This document shows, one piece after another, positions 28,196 through 36,897 of a DNA stretch of 64,000 bases; the first letter of the stretch is position 1, and each line of letters starts with the position of its first letter. The notes beneath the pieces are model-generated. The model worked only from the letters and a program-made list of their open reading frames with translations. It did not search any database and was not told where the DNA came from. This DNA is from an uncultured Brevundimonas sp. (GTDB taxonomy: Bacteria; Pseudomonadota; Alphaproteobacteria; Caulobacterales; Caulobacteraceae): NCBI RefSeq assembly GCF_937863155.1, contig NZ_CALMFB010000069.1, positions 118,765 through 182,764 on the forward strand, read 5' to 3'. The translations under genes and the position numbers were made by a program.

Positions 28196-28255
28196 TCAGG
28201 CGGTGGTCTGAGCCAAAGGTCGATCGAGGCGAACCTCGGTGGCGGCATCTAGCCG

Positions 28256-29221
28256 TCAGTCCGGCTCGTAGCCGAGAACCAAGGTCTTGATGTGCGGTTT
28301 TAGAACCTGACTCAAGCGGTTCATCGCCTCAATCTGCTGAGTTTGGATATCATCCCACGTATCCTCCGGCGCACGATATCCACCAATCGTCAGCCGTGCG
28401 CGAACGCGACTGGCGCGCCCTTCGTCCAGCCTCTCCCAACTTAAAGCTTGGCCGAAGTCGGTTTCTATTTGATCGCGTTTGGCGAACAGTTGATCGAATA
28501 TGGATTTATTCTCCGCTTCCGATCCCTTGCCACGGTCGATGTAGAGTTCAGCGCTGCAGTCGTTCTGGGTGACAACATAGTTCAGCCCGAGACCTCGCGT
28601 TCCCGAACTGACCCCGATGTAGGAGTGCGGACCAGGCGTGATGTGGCTGTGCAGGCGCGCTTCAGGACGGGACACCAATCGCGTCCACCAACCTTGCCGC
28701 ACGTCGTGGCGCTCAGCGTACTCGCGCTTACTTCGGGACACGGCGGCGGTTTCAGCGGATGGACCAACGATCCGTGTCAACAATGGCGCAGGCGGAGAAG
28801 CGCCGATGCGTATTGCCTCGACTTTCAAAAGATAGAAGTCTGAGCTGCTCGACTCATTCAGCCAGGCGACAACCGACACATGTTCGGGCCGCGGTTCGGA
28901 AACGATCCAAACGGCGGTTTGAGCCTCCATCGCCACCATATAGGTCAGCAACTTGCCCAGATGATCGTGGTTGGACTTCTCCAGCTGGTTCTCGATGATG
29001 ACTTTTCCGCCACCATCCCGTTCCGCCACAAGATCAATGCTGAAACTGCCCGCGGCCTGCTCGCGCTCAACGTTGATGAGGGACAGACCCAAGGCTTCAT
29101 TTAGGACGTCGATATTGTCTTCAAGCCACCGGGTGAAATCGTAAGCTTCATGCCGCCACACCTCCCGAAGAGGCACACGTTCCAACCGACCGATGCCAAT
29201 AAGAGAAGTCGTGTCACTCAT
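28256..29221 (-). CDS. DUF4268 protein with PD-(D/E)XK nuclease-like N-terminal region
   Basis: 321 aa. The N-terminal part, TRWLEDNIDVLNEALGLSLINVE followed by FSIDLVAERDGGGKVIIENQLEKSNHDHLGKLLTYM, has the D...ExQ spacing of a restriction-endonuclease-like fold, and the C-terminal half (LYIDRGKGSEAENKSIFDQLFAKRDQIE) matches DUF4268. Such proteins are scattered, often near defence genes. No methyltransferase or partner is adjacent. Base composition differs: 28321-28380 counts 31 G/C of 60, against 44 of 60 at 29401-29460 in sdhB. It sits between core genes, so recent acquisition is likely. Confidence 0.8.
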   Translation of the reverse strand: MSDTTSLIGIGRLERVPLREVWRHEAYDFTRWLEDNIDVLNEALGLSLINVEREQAAGSFSIDLVAERDGGGKVIIENQLEKSNHDHLGKLLTYMVAMEAQTAVWIVSEPRPEHVSVVAWLNESSSSDFYLLKVEAIRIGASPPAPLLTRIVGPSAETAAVSRSKREYAERHDVRQGWWTRLVSRPEARLHSHITPGPHSYIGVSSGTRGLGLNYVVTQNDCSAELYIDRGKGSEAENKSIFDQLFAKRDQIETDFGQALSWERLDEGRASRVRARLTIGGYRAPEDTWDDIQTQQIEAMNRLSQVLKPHIKTLVLGYEPD

Positions 29222-29241
29222 AGCTTCTTAGCCCCAAAAGC

Positions 29242-30045
29242 TCAGGCCGGTGTCTTGGCCTTGTTCCGCGACGGGGACACCATCAGCGCCTTGGTCTCGG
29301 CGATGGCCTTGGCCGGGTTCAGTCCCTTGGGGCACACCTGGGCGCAGTTCATGATGGTGTGGCAGCGGTACAGCTTGAACGGATCCTCCAGATCGTCCAG
29401 CCGCGCCTGGGTGGCGTCGTCACGGCTGTCGGCGATCCAGCGATAGGCCTGGAGCAGGGCGGCCGGACCCAGGTATTCGGTCTGGTTCCACCAATAGCTG
29501 GGGCAGGACGTCGAGCAGCAGGCGCACAGGATGCATTCGTAAAGGCCGTCCAGCTTTTCGCGGTCCTGCGGGCTTTGCAGCCGCTCCTTCTGCGGGTCCG
29601 GCGTGTCGGACTGCAGATAGGGCTGGATGGAATCGTACTGGGCGTAGAACAGGCTCAGGTCCGTCACCAGATCCTTGACCACCGGCTGGTGCGGCAGGGG
29701 GGCGATGGCGATGGTCGAGGACCGGCATTCGTCCCAGCCCTTGGTGCAGGCCAGGGTGTTGGTCCCGTCGATATTCATCGAGCACGAACCGCAGATGCCC
29801 TCGCGGCACGACCGCCGGAAGGTCAGGGTCGGGTCGATCTCGTTCTTGATGTGGATCAGGGCGTCCAGCAGCATAGGCCCGTGGTCGTCGGCCGACACCT
29901 CATAGACATCCCAGCGCGGGGCGGCGTCCACCTCGGGATCATAGCGATAGACCTTGTAGGTCTTGACGTTCTGGGCGCCCGGCGGGGCCTTGTGCACCTT
30001 GCCGGTCGTGGGCTTCGAGCCCTTGGGGAGGGTGAGCTGAACCAT
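29242..30045 (-). CDS. sdhB: Succinate dehydrogenase iron-sulfur subunit
   Basis: 267 aa. Cluster ligands appear in order: [21 protein letters not shown] (2Fe-2S), [16 protein letters not shown] (4Fe-4S) and [17 protein letters not shown] (3Fe-4S plus quinone site). It transfers electrons from SdhA flavin to ubiquinone in complex II at the inner membrane. Last gene of the sdhC-D-A-B operon, 7 nt after sdhA. Confidence 0.97.
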   Translation of the reverse strand: MVQLTLPKGSKPTTGKVHKAPPGAQNVKTYKVYRYDPEVDAAPRWDVYEVSADDHGPMLLDALIHIKNEIDPTLTFRRSCREGICGSCSMNIDGTNTLACTKGWDECRSSTIAIAPLPHQPVVKDLVTDLSLFYAQYDSIQPYLQSDTPDPQKERLQSPQDREKLDGLYECILCACCSTSCPSYWWNQTEYLGPAALLQAYRWIADSRDDATQARLDDLEDPFKLYRCHTIMNCAQVCPKGLNPAKAIAETKALMVSPSRNKAKTPA

Positions 30046-30052
30046 CGGGGCC

Positions 30053-31840
30053 TCAGTACTTCCGCTCTTTGGGCGGGATGTAGTCCACGTCCTTGGTCAT
30101 GGTGTAGCTGTGGACCGGGCGGTAATCGATCTTCGACTGGCCCTTGGCCTCGTCCAGCCACGACAGGGTGTGTTTCATCCAGTTGGCGTCGTCGCGATCC
30201 GGGTAGTCTTCGCGCGCGTGGGCGCCGCGGCTTTCGGTGCGGTTCAGGGCGCCCTCGATGGTCACCACCGCCTGGCCGATCAGATTGTCGTATTCCAGCG
30301 TCTCGACCAGATCGGTGTTCCAGATCATGCCGCGATCGGTGGTCTTGATGTCGTCCGAGGCCTTGAACACCTCGCGCACGCGCTTGACGCCCTGCTCCAG
30401 GGTTTCGCCGGTGCGGAAGACGGCGGCGTCTTCCTGCATGGCCTTCTGCATGGCCAGGCGCAGATGGGCGGTCGGGGTCGAGCCCGAGGCGTTGCGGAAC
30501 CGGTCCAGCCGCGCCAGGTGGCCGTCGGTGGCCGAGGCGGGGGCGTCGGGAACGGCGCTGGCCTTGTCGACCGTCTCGCCGGCGCGCAGGCCCGCCGCGC
30601 GGCCGAACACCACCAGGTCGATCAGGCTGTTGGAGCCCAGGCGGTTGGCGCCGTGCACCGAGACGCAGGCCGCCTCGCCCACCGCCATCAGGCCGGGCAC
30701 CACGGCGTCCGGATCGTCGCCGCGCTTGGTCAGCACCTCGCCGTGATAGTTGGTCGGGATGCCGCCCATATTGTAGTGGACGGTCGGCAGGACGGGGATC
30801 GGCTGGTGCGTCACGTCCACGCCGGCGAAGATCTTGGCGCTTTCGGAAATGCCGGGCAGGCGCTGGTGGATGATCGCCGGATCCAGGTGATCCAGGTGCA
30901 GGTAGATGTGGTCCTTGTTCGGACCGACGCCGCGGCCCTCGCGGATCTCGATGGTCATGGAGCGCGAAACCATGTCGCGCGGGGCCAGGTCCTTCACGGT
31001 CGGCGCATAGCGCTCCATGAACCGCTCGCCCTCGGAATTGGTCAGGTATCCGCCCTCGCCGCGCACCCCCTCGGTGATCAGGCAGCCGGCGCCATAGATG
31101 CCGGTGGGGTGGAACTGGACGAACTCCATGTCCTGCAGCGGCAGGCCGGCGCGCAGCACCATGGCGTTGCCGTCGCCGGTGCAGGTGTGGGCGCTGGTGG
31201 CGCTGAAATAGGCGCGGCCGTATCCGCCGGTGGCCAGGATGGTGGTCTTGGCGCGGAAGCGGTGCAGGGTGCCGTCGTCCAGCTTCCAGGCGGTCACGCC
31301 CGTACACGCGCCGTCCTGCATGATCAGGTCCAGCGCGAAATACTCGATGAAGAACTCGACCTCGCGGCGCACCGACTGGCCGTACAGGGTGTGCAGGATG
31401 GCGTGGCCGGTGCGGTCGGCGGCGGCGCAGGTGCGCTGGACCGGCGCCTCGCCATAGTTGCGGGTCATGCCGCCGAAGGCGCGCTGATAGATCTTGCCTT
31501 CCTCGGTGCGCGAGAAGGGCACGCCCCAGTGCTCCAGCTCGTACACGGCCTGGGGCGCGTTCCGGCACAGATATTCGATGGCGTCCTGGTCGCCCAGCCA
31601 GTCGGACCCCTTGACGGTGTCGAACATGTGCCAGCGCCAGTCGTCCTCGCCCATATTGCCCAGGCTGGCGGAAATGCCGCCTTGCGCCGCCACGGTGTGG
31701 GACCGGGTCGGGAAGACCTTGGTGACGCAGGCGACCTTCAGCCCGGCCTGGGCCGCGCCCAGTGCCGCGCGCAGGCCCGAGCCGCCGGCGCCCACCACCA
31801 CCACGTCATAGGCGTGATCGACGAATTCATAAGCAGCCAT
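30053..31840 (-). CDS. sdhA: Succinate dehydrogenase flavoprotein subunit
   Basis: 595 aa, oxidising succinate to fumarate. The FAD-binding [18 protein letters not shown] opens the protein, the covalent-FAD His is in [13 protein letters not shown], and the active-site region [14 protein letters not shown] and [19 protein letters not shown] are intact. The frame is open upstream, but ATG 31840 gives the family N-terminus [19 protein letters not shown]. It follows sdhD by 7 nt. Confidence 0.97.
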   Translation of the reverse strand: MAAYEFVDHAYDVVVVGAGGSGLRAALGAAQAGLKVACVTKVFPTRSHTVAAQGGISASLGNMGEDDWRWHMFDTVKGSDWLGDQDAIEYLCRNAPQAVYELEHWGVPFSRTEEGKIYQRAFGGMTRNYGEAPVQRTCAAADRTGHAILHTLYGQSVRREVEFFIEYFALDLIMQDGACTGVTAWKLDDGTLHRFRAKTTILATGGYGRAYFSATSAHTCTGDGNAMVLRAGLPLQDMEFVQFHPTGIYGAGCLITEGVRGEGGYLTNSEGERFMERYAPTVKDLAPRDMVSRSMTIEIREGRGVGPNKDHIYLHLDHLDPAIIHQRLPGISESAKIFAGVDVTHQPIPVLPTVHYNMGGIPTNYHGEVLTKRGDDPDAVVPGLMAVGEAACVSVHGANRLGSNSLIDLVVFGRAAGLRAGETVDKASAVPDAPASATDGHLARLDRFRNASGSTPTAHLRLAMQKAMQEDAAVFRTGETLEQGVKRVREVFKASDDIKTTDRGMIWNTDLVETLEYDNLIGQAVVTIEGALNRTESRGAHAREDYPDRDDANWMKHTLSWLDEAKGQSKIDYRPVHSYTMTKDVDYIPPKERKY

Positions 31841-31847
31841 GACGCGC

Positions 31848-32252
31848 TCAGGCTCCGATGCCGGCGGGCAGCGGCGCCGAACCCAGCGCCAGCCGCACGA
31901 TGAAGAAGACGCTGGCGGCCGCCAGCGCAAGGAAGACCAGATTCACCAGCGTCAGCAGCAGGGCCTTGTTGCGCGGCTGGTGGATGTAATCCTCGACGAT
32001 CACCTTCCAGGCCAGGCTGGCGAAGGTGCAGAAGACCACCATGGTGATGCAGGCCAAGGTGGCGTTGACGCCATTGGCGAACCAGGCGCGCACCGCCTCA
32101 TAGCCGGCGCCGGCCAGGCCATAGGCGCTGAAGGCCACCCACAGGCCCAGCGGCATCAGGATCAGCAGGGCGACCCGCTCGATGGCCCATTCGCCCGCGC
32201 CGTGACGCTGGGACACGCGCACGCCGCGCTTGTATTGGACGCGACCGCTCAC
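31848..32252 (-). CDS. sdhD: Succinate dehydrogenase membrane anchor subunit D
   Basis: 134 aa with three membrane segments: [41 protein letters not shown] and [22 protein letters not shown]. The helix pattern and the soluble RHGAGEW start match alphaproteobacterial SdhD, which helps bind heme b and ubiquinone. It has a GTG start that overlaps the sdhC stop by 4 nt (GTGA), so the two anchor subunits are translationally coupled. No ATG would retain the first helix. Confidence 0.85.
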   Translation of the reverse strand: MSGRVQYKRGVRVSQRHGAGEWAIERVALLILMPLGLWVAFSAYGLAGAGYEAVRAWFANGVNATLACITMVVFCTFASLAWKVIVEDYIHQPRNKALLLTLVNLVFLALAAASVFFIVRLALGSAPLPAGIGA

Positions 32253-32722
32253 AGCGACACCCTCCCCGAGGCGAACAGACCGGCCCAGAACAGGACCGCC
32301 AGCACGATCGGCCCCCAGACGGCGATGTGCGACAGCAGATTGGCGGGCTTCAGCTGCAGCGCCGCGCCCGTGTCCTGGATCAGGTGCCGCGTCCCGTTCA
32401 GGATGAAGGAGAACAGCACTAGCGTCAGGCCGAAGCCGATGAACAGGCCCAGCGGCGATCCCGCCAGGGCGTCGAACCGCGCCGCCACGTCCGGTCCACA
32501 GGCCAGAACCGCCAGCCAGCCCAGAACGATCAGGGCGCCGAAGCTGATCGCGCCGATGGTGACGCGGAACAGGATCGAGGCGGTCATGGTGATGTGCCAG
32601 CGCCAGATCTGCAGGTGCGGCGACAGGGGGCGGACATGGCCGTTGGGCTGGCGCACAAAACGGCCGGTCTGGTCCAGATCGGCTTCGTTCGTCGGATCGG
32701 CGGCGGGGGGAGGCGCTGACAT
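32249..32722 (-). CDS. sdhC: Succinate dehydrogenase cytochrome b556 subunit C
   Basis: 157 aa. RPLSPHLQIWRWHITMTASILFRVTG-like text (here RVTIGAISFG) is the SdhC signature, with the conserved Ser/His region near the first helix, and HLIQDTG near residue 111, where heme-ligand His is expected. Three membrane helices. First gene of the sdhCDAB operon; ATG 32722 is preferred over a TTG at 32737. The 143-nt gap to the next plus-strand gene should hold the operon promoter. Confidence 0.9.
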   Translation of the reverse strand: MSAPPPAADPTNEADLDQTGRFVRQPNGHVRPLSPHLQIWRWHITMTASILFRVTIGAISFGALIVLGWLAVLACGPDVAARFDALAGSPLGLFIGFGLTLVLFSFILNGTRHLIQDTGAALQLKPANLLSHIAVWGPIVLAVLFWAGLFASGRVSL

Positions 32723-32865
32723 GCGAATCGTTCTCAAAACCGCGTGAATTCAAGGGCCGGGGGCGAGTGAACAGGCTTTAGTGACCGGGCATGCGGCATG
32801 TCAACGCACAGGTTCCCGGCAGAGGGCCTTGCCCCGAACTTGTGACAAAGGCAGGGTCCGCCGCG

Positions 32866-33420
32866 ATGATCGCGGTGCTGATGATGATGGGGCTGCTCGC
32901 CCAGACGCCCTATGTGCGGGCGGGCGGCGCCGAACCCTATGCCCCGCCGCCGGTCCGGCCGTTCGAGCCGGGCGAGAGTTTCGGCCAGGAGGCGGCGACC
33001 CAGGCCGGGCCTGCGCCGGTGCGGGTCCAGCCCCTGACCCAGCCGGAAACCCTGGATCGCTTCGGCAACGGCTACAGTCCCGGCCCCCAGCCGGTCGACA
33101 GCGCCTATCAGCAGGCGGTGGCGGCGGCCGAGGCGCGGGCCGACGCCATGGCCGGGCCGCTGGACGGCGGCTGGCTGGTGATGGAGGGGGCGCGGGCGCG
33201 CGGCAGGCTGGTGCTGTCGGACCCTGGCGGCGATCGCCCGGTCGAGGGCGCCTTCAGCGCGACCGAGGGAACCGGTCGGGCCGTGGCGGTCACCGGCCGA
33301 CGCGACGGGGATCATGCCGAACTGTCGGTCGGCGGGCGGCCGGTGCGGCTGGACCGCGCGGGCGACGGCTGGCGCGGCGTCTGGTCCGGCGCGCCCGTGA
33401 TCCTGCAACGCGGCTTTTAG
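32866..33420 (+). CDS. Hypothetical secreted or anchored protein
   Basis: About 184 aa. The N-terminus MIAVLMMMGLLAQTPYVRAGG could be a signal peptide, followed by a Pro-rich stretch (PYAPPPVRPFEPGE) and a compact C-terminal domain with GWLVMEGARARGRLVLSD and DHAELSVGGRPVRLDRAGDGW, which looks beta-rich. I recognise no family. An in-frame ATG at 32791 exists; I prefer 32866 for the signal and the AGGG about 10 nt upstream. Divergent from sdhC. Confidence 0.6.
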   Translation: MIAVLMMMGLLAQTPYVRAGGAEPYAPPPVRPFEPGESFGQEAATQAGPAPVRVQPLTQPETLDRFGNGYSPGPQPVDSAYQQAVAAAEARADAMAGPLDGGWLVMEGARARGRLVLSDPGGDRPVEGAFSATEGTGRAVAVTGRRDGDHAELSVGGRPVRLDRAGDGWRGVWSGAPVILQRGF

Positions 33421-33497
33421 ATTTCACCTCGGGCTGCGTTCACCACTTTTTCGCCCCTGACGCCTAAGGCTGGTCGCTTCGAGCGGGAGATCAGTGG

Positions 33498-35279
33498 TTG
33501 CAGCGTCTGTACGATTCGGTTTCGCCCCATCTGGCGACCAGCGCGCGTGAACGGCGCGGCCAGGTTCCGGTGCGTATCCTCCTGGGCCTGTTGCTGGCCT
33601 GGTCTCTGCATGCGGTCGGGCGCGACGATCTGATCCTGCCGTGGCTGGGCGTCAGCGCCGTGGTCCAGCTGTTCGAGGCCTGGGCCATGGCCCCCTTCCG
33701 ACGCGGCGACCTGACCGGCCCCGACCAGGGCCGGATCGTCCTGACGGCCCTGGCGTCCACCGTCGTCATGGCGGTGGTGCATGCGGCGGCGGCCATGCTG
33801 GTCTGGCTGGCGGGCGACAAGACCCTGGCCACCGTCGCGGTGCTGATCCTGGCCGGCGGCCTGTTGAACAACATCGCCTCGGGCATCGAATCCCGCACCC
33901 TCTTCTTCCTGGGGGCCACGCCCTATCTGGTCGCGCTGGCGGCCATGCCCCTGACCCAGATGGCCGACTGGCGCTGGACGCATCTGCCGCTGCTGGCCAC
34001 CTGCGTCACCCTGTTCTTCGGAGCGGTGCTGGGCGTCTGGTCGCGCACCCATGCGGCGCGCCGGTCCGAAGGCCGCGCCCTGGCCGACGCCGAGACGCGG
34101 CTGGAACAGGCCGAGACCGCCATGGCCGACCGCGCCGCCATGGCCGCCATCGTCAGCCATGAACTGCGCACCCCCGTCAGCGCCATCCTGGCCAGCGCCC
34201 AGGTGATCCGTGACCGTGGAGCGTCCGAACGCACGCCCGAAGCGGCCGATCTGATCATCGACGCCGGCCGCCTGATGACCGGCATGCTGAACGACCTGTT
34301 GGATCACTCCAAGATCGAGGCGCGCGGCATGACGCTGGAGGCGCGCGATTTCGACCTGGCCGAATTCACCGCCGAAGCCGCCCGCTTCTGGGCCGCGCCG
34401 GCGGCCGAGAAGGGGCTGAACCTGATCGCGCGCGCGCCGGCGGACCCGATCTGGCTCAAGGGCGATCCGCACCGATTGCGCCAGATCGTCAACAATCTGG
34501 TTTCCAACGCCCTGAAATTCACGCCGCGCGGCGAGGTGGTGCTGGATGTCCGCGCCGATCCGGCCACCGACGGCGGGCGCCGCCTGGTGCTGAGCGTGCG
34601 CGACCAGGGGGCGGGCATCGCCCCGGACGCCATGGCGCGGCTGTTTTCGCCCTTCGCCCAGGGGTCGGCCGAGGTGGCCCGCACATATGGCGGCACGGGG
34701 CTGGGCCTGACGGTCAGTCGCGATCTGGCCCGGCTGATGGGCGGCGATCTGACCGCCGACGGGGCTGAAGGCGGCGGGGCCGTCTTCACGCTGGAGGTGC
34801 TTCTGGCCGAGGGTCAGCCGGTGGATCGCGCCGAAGCCGCCGCCGCCGCGCCACAGGTTCTGACGCGCCGCCTGCGCGTGCTGGCCGTCGATGATCACGA
34901 GGTGAACCGCCGCACCCTGGCCCTGGTGTTGCAGCCGCTAGACGTCACGCTGAGCGCCGTCGCCAGCGGCGCCGAGGCCCTGGACCTTCTGGCGACCGAG
35001 CCGTTCGACGTGGTGCTGATGGACGTCAACATGCCTGGCATGGACGGCAATCAGGCCACCCGCCGCCTGCGCGCCGCCGCCGGGCCGAACCGTCAGGTGC
35101 CGGTGATCGGCTTCTCGGCCGGGGTCGAGCCGGCCCAGGTCGCCGCCTGCCGCGAGGCCGGCATGACCGACTGGCTCCCCAAGCCGCTGGAGCCGGCGCG
35201 CCTGTACGAAGCGCTGGAGCGGGCCATGACGCAGTCGCCCATGACGGAACCCGCGGGGGCTGATACTCAGGCGGCATGA
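33498..35279 (+). CDS. Membrane hybrid histidine kinase with C-terminal receiver
   Basis: 593 aa. About five or six hydrophobic helices occupy residues 25-190 (ILLGLLLAWSLHAVG, VVMAVVHAAAAMLVWLAG, TLATVAVLILAGGLL and on) with almost no periplasmic domain, so it may sense within the membrane. Then DHp (VSHELRTPVSAIL, His near 220), HATPase (NNLVSNALKFTP, GGTGLGLTVS) and a receiver with Asp near 508 (VVLMDVNMPGMDG). TTG start with GGGAG about 9 nt ahead. It overlaps the next flavoprotein gene by 4 nt, so both are coupled. The signal and target are unknown. Confidence 0.85.
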   Translation: MQRLYDSVSPHLATSARERRGQVPVRILLGLLLAWSLHAVGRDDLILPWLGVSAVVQLFEAWAMAPFRRGDLTGPDQGRIVLTALASTVVMAVVHAAAAMLVWLAGDKTLATVAVLILAGGLLNNIASGIESRTLFFLGATPYLVALAAMPLTQMADWRWTHLPLLATCVTLFFGAVLGVWSRTHAARRSEGRALADAETRLEQAETAMADRAAMAAIVSHELRTPVSAILASAQVIRDRGASERTPEAADLIIDAGRLMTGMLNDLLDHSKIEARGMTLEARDFDLAEFTAEAARFWAAPAAEKGLNLIARAPADPIWLKGDPHRLRQIVNNLVSNALKFTPRGEVVLDVRADPATDGGRRLVLSVRDQGAGIAPDAMARLFSPFAQGSAEVARTYGGTGLGLTVSRDLARLMGGDLTADGAEGGGAVFTLEVLLAEGQPVDRAEAAAAAPQVLTRRLRVLAVDDHEVNRRTLALVLQPLDVTLSAVASGAEALDLLATEPFDVVLMDVNMPGMDGNQATRRLRAAAGPNRQVPVIGFSAGVEPAQVAACREAGMTDWLPKPLEPARLYEALERAMTQSPMTEPAGADTQAA

Positions 35280-36463
35280 CCACGCGCGCCACCGATGTGC
35301 TGATCGTCGGCGCCGGCGCCGCAGGGATGATGTGCGCCATCGAGGCGGGCCGTCGCGGCCGCCGTGTCGTGGTCGTCGATCACGCCTCGGCGCCGGGCGA
35401 GAAGATCCGCATCTCGGGCGGCGGGCGCTGCAATTTCACCAATCTGGGCGTGGGGCTGCACGCCTTTCTGGGCGGCAATCCGCGGTTCGCCACCTCGGCC
35501 CTGAAGCGGTTCACCCAGCAGGACTTCATCAAGCGCATCGACGCCGCCGGCATCGCCTGGCACGAAAAGACGCTGGGCCAACTGTTCTGCGACGGCAGCG
35601 CCAAACAGATCATCCGCATGCTGACCGACGCCATGGCGGCGGCGGGCGTGACCCTGAAACTGGGCACGGCGGTCGAGATGGTGGAGGCGCACAGCGACGG
35701 TTTTGCCGCCCGTCTGTCGGATGGATCATCCCTGACCGCCGACGCCCTGGTGATCGCCACCGGCGGCAAGTCGATCCCCAAGATGGGGGCCACCGGCTGG
35801 GCCTATGATGTCGCGCGGCGGTTCGGCCTGGCGGTGACCGAGACGCGGCCCGCCCTGGTTCCCCTGACGTTCGAGCCGGGGTTGCTGGCCCAGACCGCGC
35901 CGCTGGCGGGCCTGTCGGTCGATGCGGTGGTGGCCCACGGACGCACCCGGTTCCGCGAGGGTCTGCTGTTCACCCATCGCGGCGTCAGCGGCCCGTCGAT
36001 TCTTCAGATCAGCAGCTATTGGCGCGAGGGCGAGGCGATCACCGTGTCGATGGCGCCGGACGTCGATGTGTTCGAGACCCTGCGGGCCGCCCGCACCCAG
36101 AACGGCCGACAGGCGGCGGCGACCGCCGTGGGCCATATCGTGCCCCGACGCCTGGGCGACGCCGTGCTGGCCCAGGCGGGGGTCGCGGGCAATCTGGGCG
36201 ACCTGTCGGACAAGGCCCTGCGCGCCCTGGACCAGGCGATCAACGGCTGGACGCTGAAGCCTGTCGGGTCCGAAGGCTATCGCACCGCCGAGGTCACCCT
36301 GGGCGGCGTGGACACGGCAGGCCTGGACCAGAAGACCATGGCGGCGCGCGACCGGTCCAACCTGTTCTTCATCGGCGAGGCGGTGGACGTCACCGGCTGG
36401 CTGGGCGGCTATAATTTCCAGTGGGCCTGGTCGTCAGGCTGGGCGGCGGGCCAGGTCTGCTGA
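35276..36463 (+). CDS. BaiN/HI0933-family flavoprotein oxidoreductase
   Basis: 395 aa. Rossmann FAD-binding LIVGAGAAGMMCAIEAGRRG at the N-terminus, the family motif GEKIRISGGGRCNFTN near 38-54, ALVIATGGKSIPKMGATGWAYD near 158-179 and the C-terminal GEAVDVTGWLGGYNFQWAWSSG. The family (TIGR00275 type) contains uncharacterised oxidoreductases; the name BaiN comes from bile-acid bacteria and should not be read as function. Translationally coupled to the preceding hybrid kinase (ATGA overlap). Confidence 0.9.
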   Translation: MTTRATDVLIVGAGAAGMMCAIEAGRRGRRVVVVDHASAPGEKIRISGGGRCNFTNLGVGLHAFLGGNPRFATSALKRFTQQDFIKRIDAAGIAWHEKTLGQLFCDGSAKQIIRMLTDAMAAAGVTLKLGTAVEMVEAHSDGFAARLSDGSSLTADALVIATGGKSIPKMGATGWAYDVARRFGLAVTETRPALVPLTFEPGLLAQTAPLAGLSVDAVVAHGRTRFREGLLFTHRGVSGPSILQISSYWREGEAITVSMAPDVDVFETLRAARTQNGRQAAATAVGHIVPRRLGDAVLAQAGVAGNLGDLSDKALRALDQAINGWTLKPVGSEGYRTAEVTLGGVDTAGLDQKTMAARDRSNLFFIGEAVDVTGWLGGYNFQWAWSSGWAAGQVC

Positions 36464-36530
36464 GCCGATCGGTCGCATGGCGCGCCGCCATGGACAGGGC
36501 CAAATCCGCAGTCCGACAGCGGAGTTTTCG

Positions 36531-36884
36531 ATGCCCCTTCTGATGTGCCCGAACGACAATGCGCCGATGCAGACGCTGGAGCGATCCGGCGTCCAGTTCG
36601 ACATGTGCCCGACCTGCCGAGGCGTCTGGCTGGACCGGGGCGAGCTGGAGAAGCTGATGGAAGGCGCGACCGCCGAGGGGCGCGCCGCCGCGCCGGCCCC
36701 GGCGCCGCAACAGGCCGCGCCCTATCCGCCCGCCCAGCCCTATCCGCCTCAAACCTATCCGCCTCAGGGTTATCGCGACGAGCGCCGCCCCGAACATCGC
36801 GGCCACGACGACCGCTATCGGCGCGACGACGACTATCGCTACAAGAAGAAGAAGCGCCTCGACATCTTCGACATCTTCGACTGA
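36531..36884 (+). CDS. Small TFIIB-type zinc-ribbon protein with YPP repeats
   Basis: 117 aa. The N-terminus LLMCPNDNAPMQTLERSGVQFDMCPTCRGVWLDRGELEKL is the zf-TFIIB-like domain of bacterial proteins, with Cys ligands CPND and CPTC. It continues into a Tyr/Pro/Gln-rich tract (AAPYPPAQPYPPQTYPPQGY, near 63-82), then a charged His/Arg/Asp region and a KKKKRLDIFDIFD end. No function is known. GGAG lies 7 nt before ATG 36531; the frame is open further upstream. Stands alone. Confidence 0.8.
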   Translation: MPLLMCPNDNAPMQTLERSGVQFDMCPTCRGVWLDRGELEKLMEGATAEGRAAAPAPAPQQAAPYPPAQPYPPQTYPPQGYRDERRPEHRGHDDRYRRDDDYRYKKKKRLDIFDIFD

Positions 36885-36897
36885 GCCGTCGACCGGA

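Noticed and set aside
28256-29221. A restriction-modification system around the DUF4268 gene
   Set aside because: No methyltransferase, specificity subunit or other defence gene is adjacent; only a lone nuclease-like protein can be supported.
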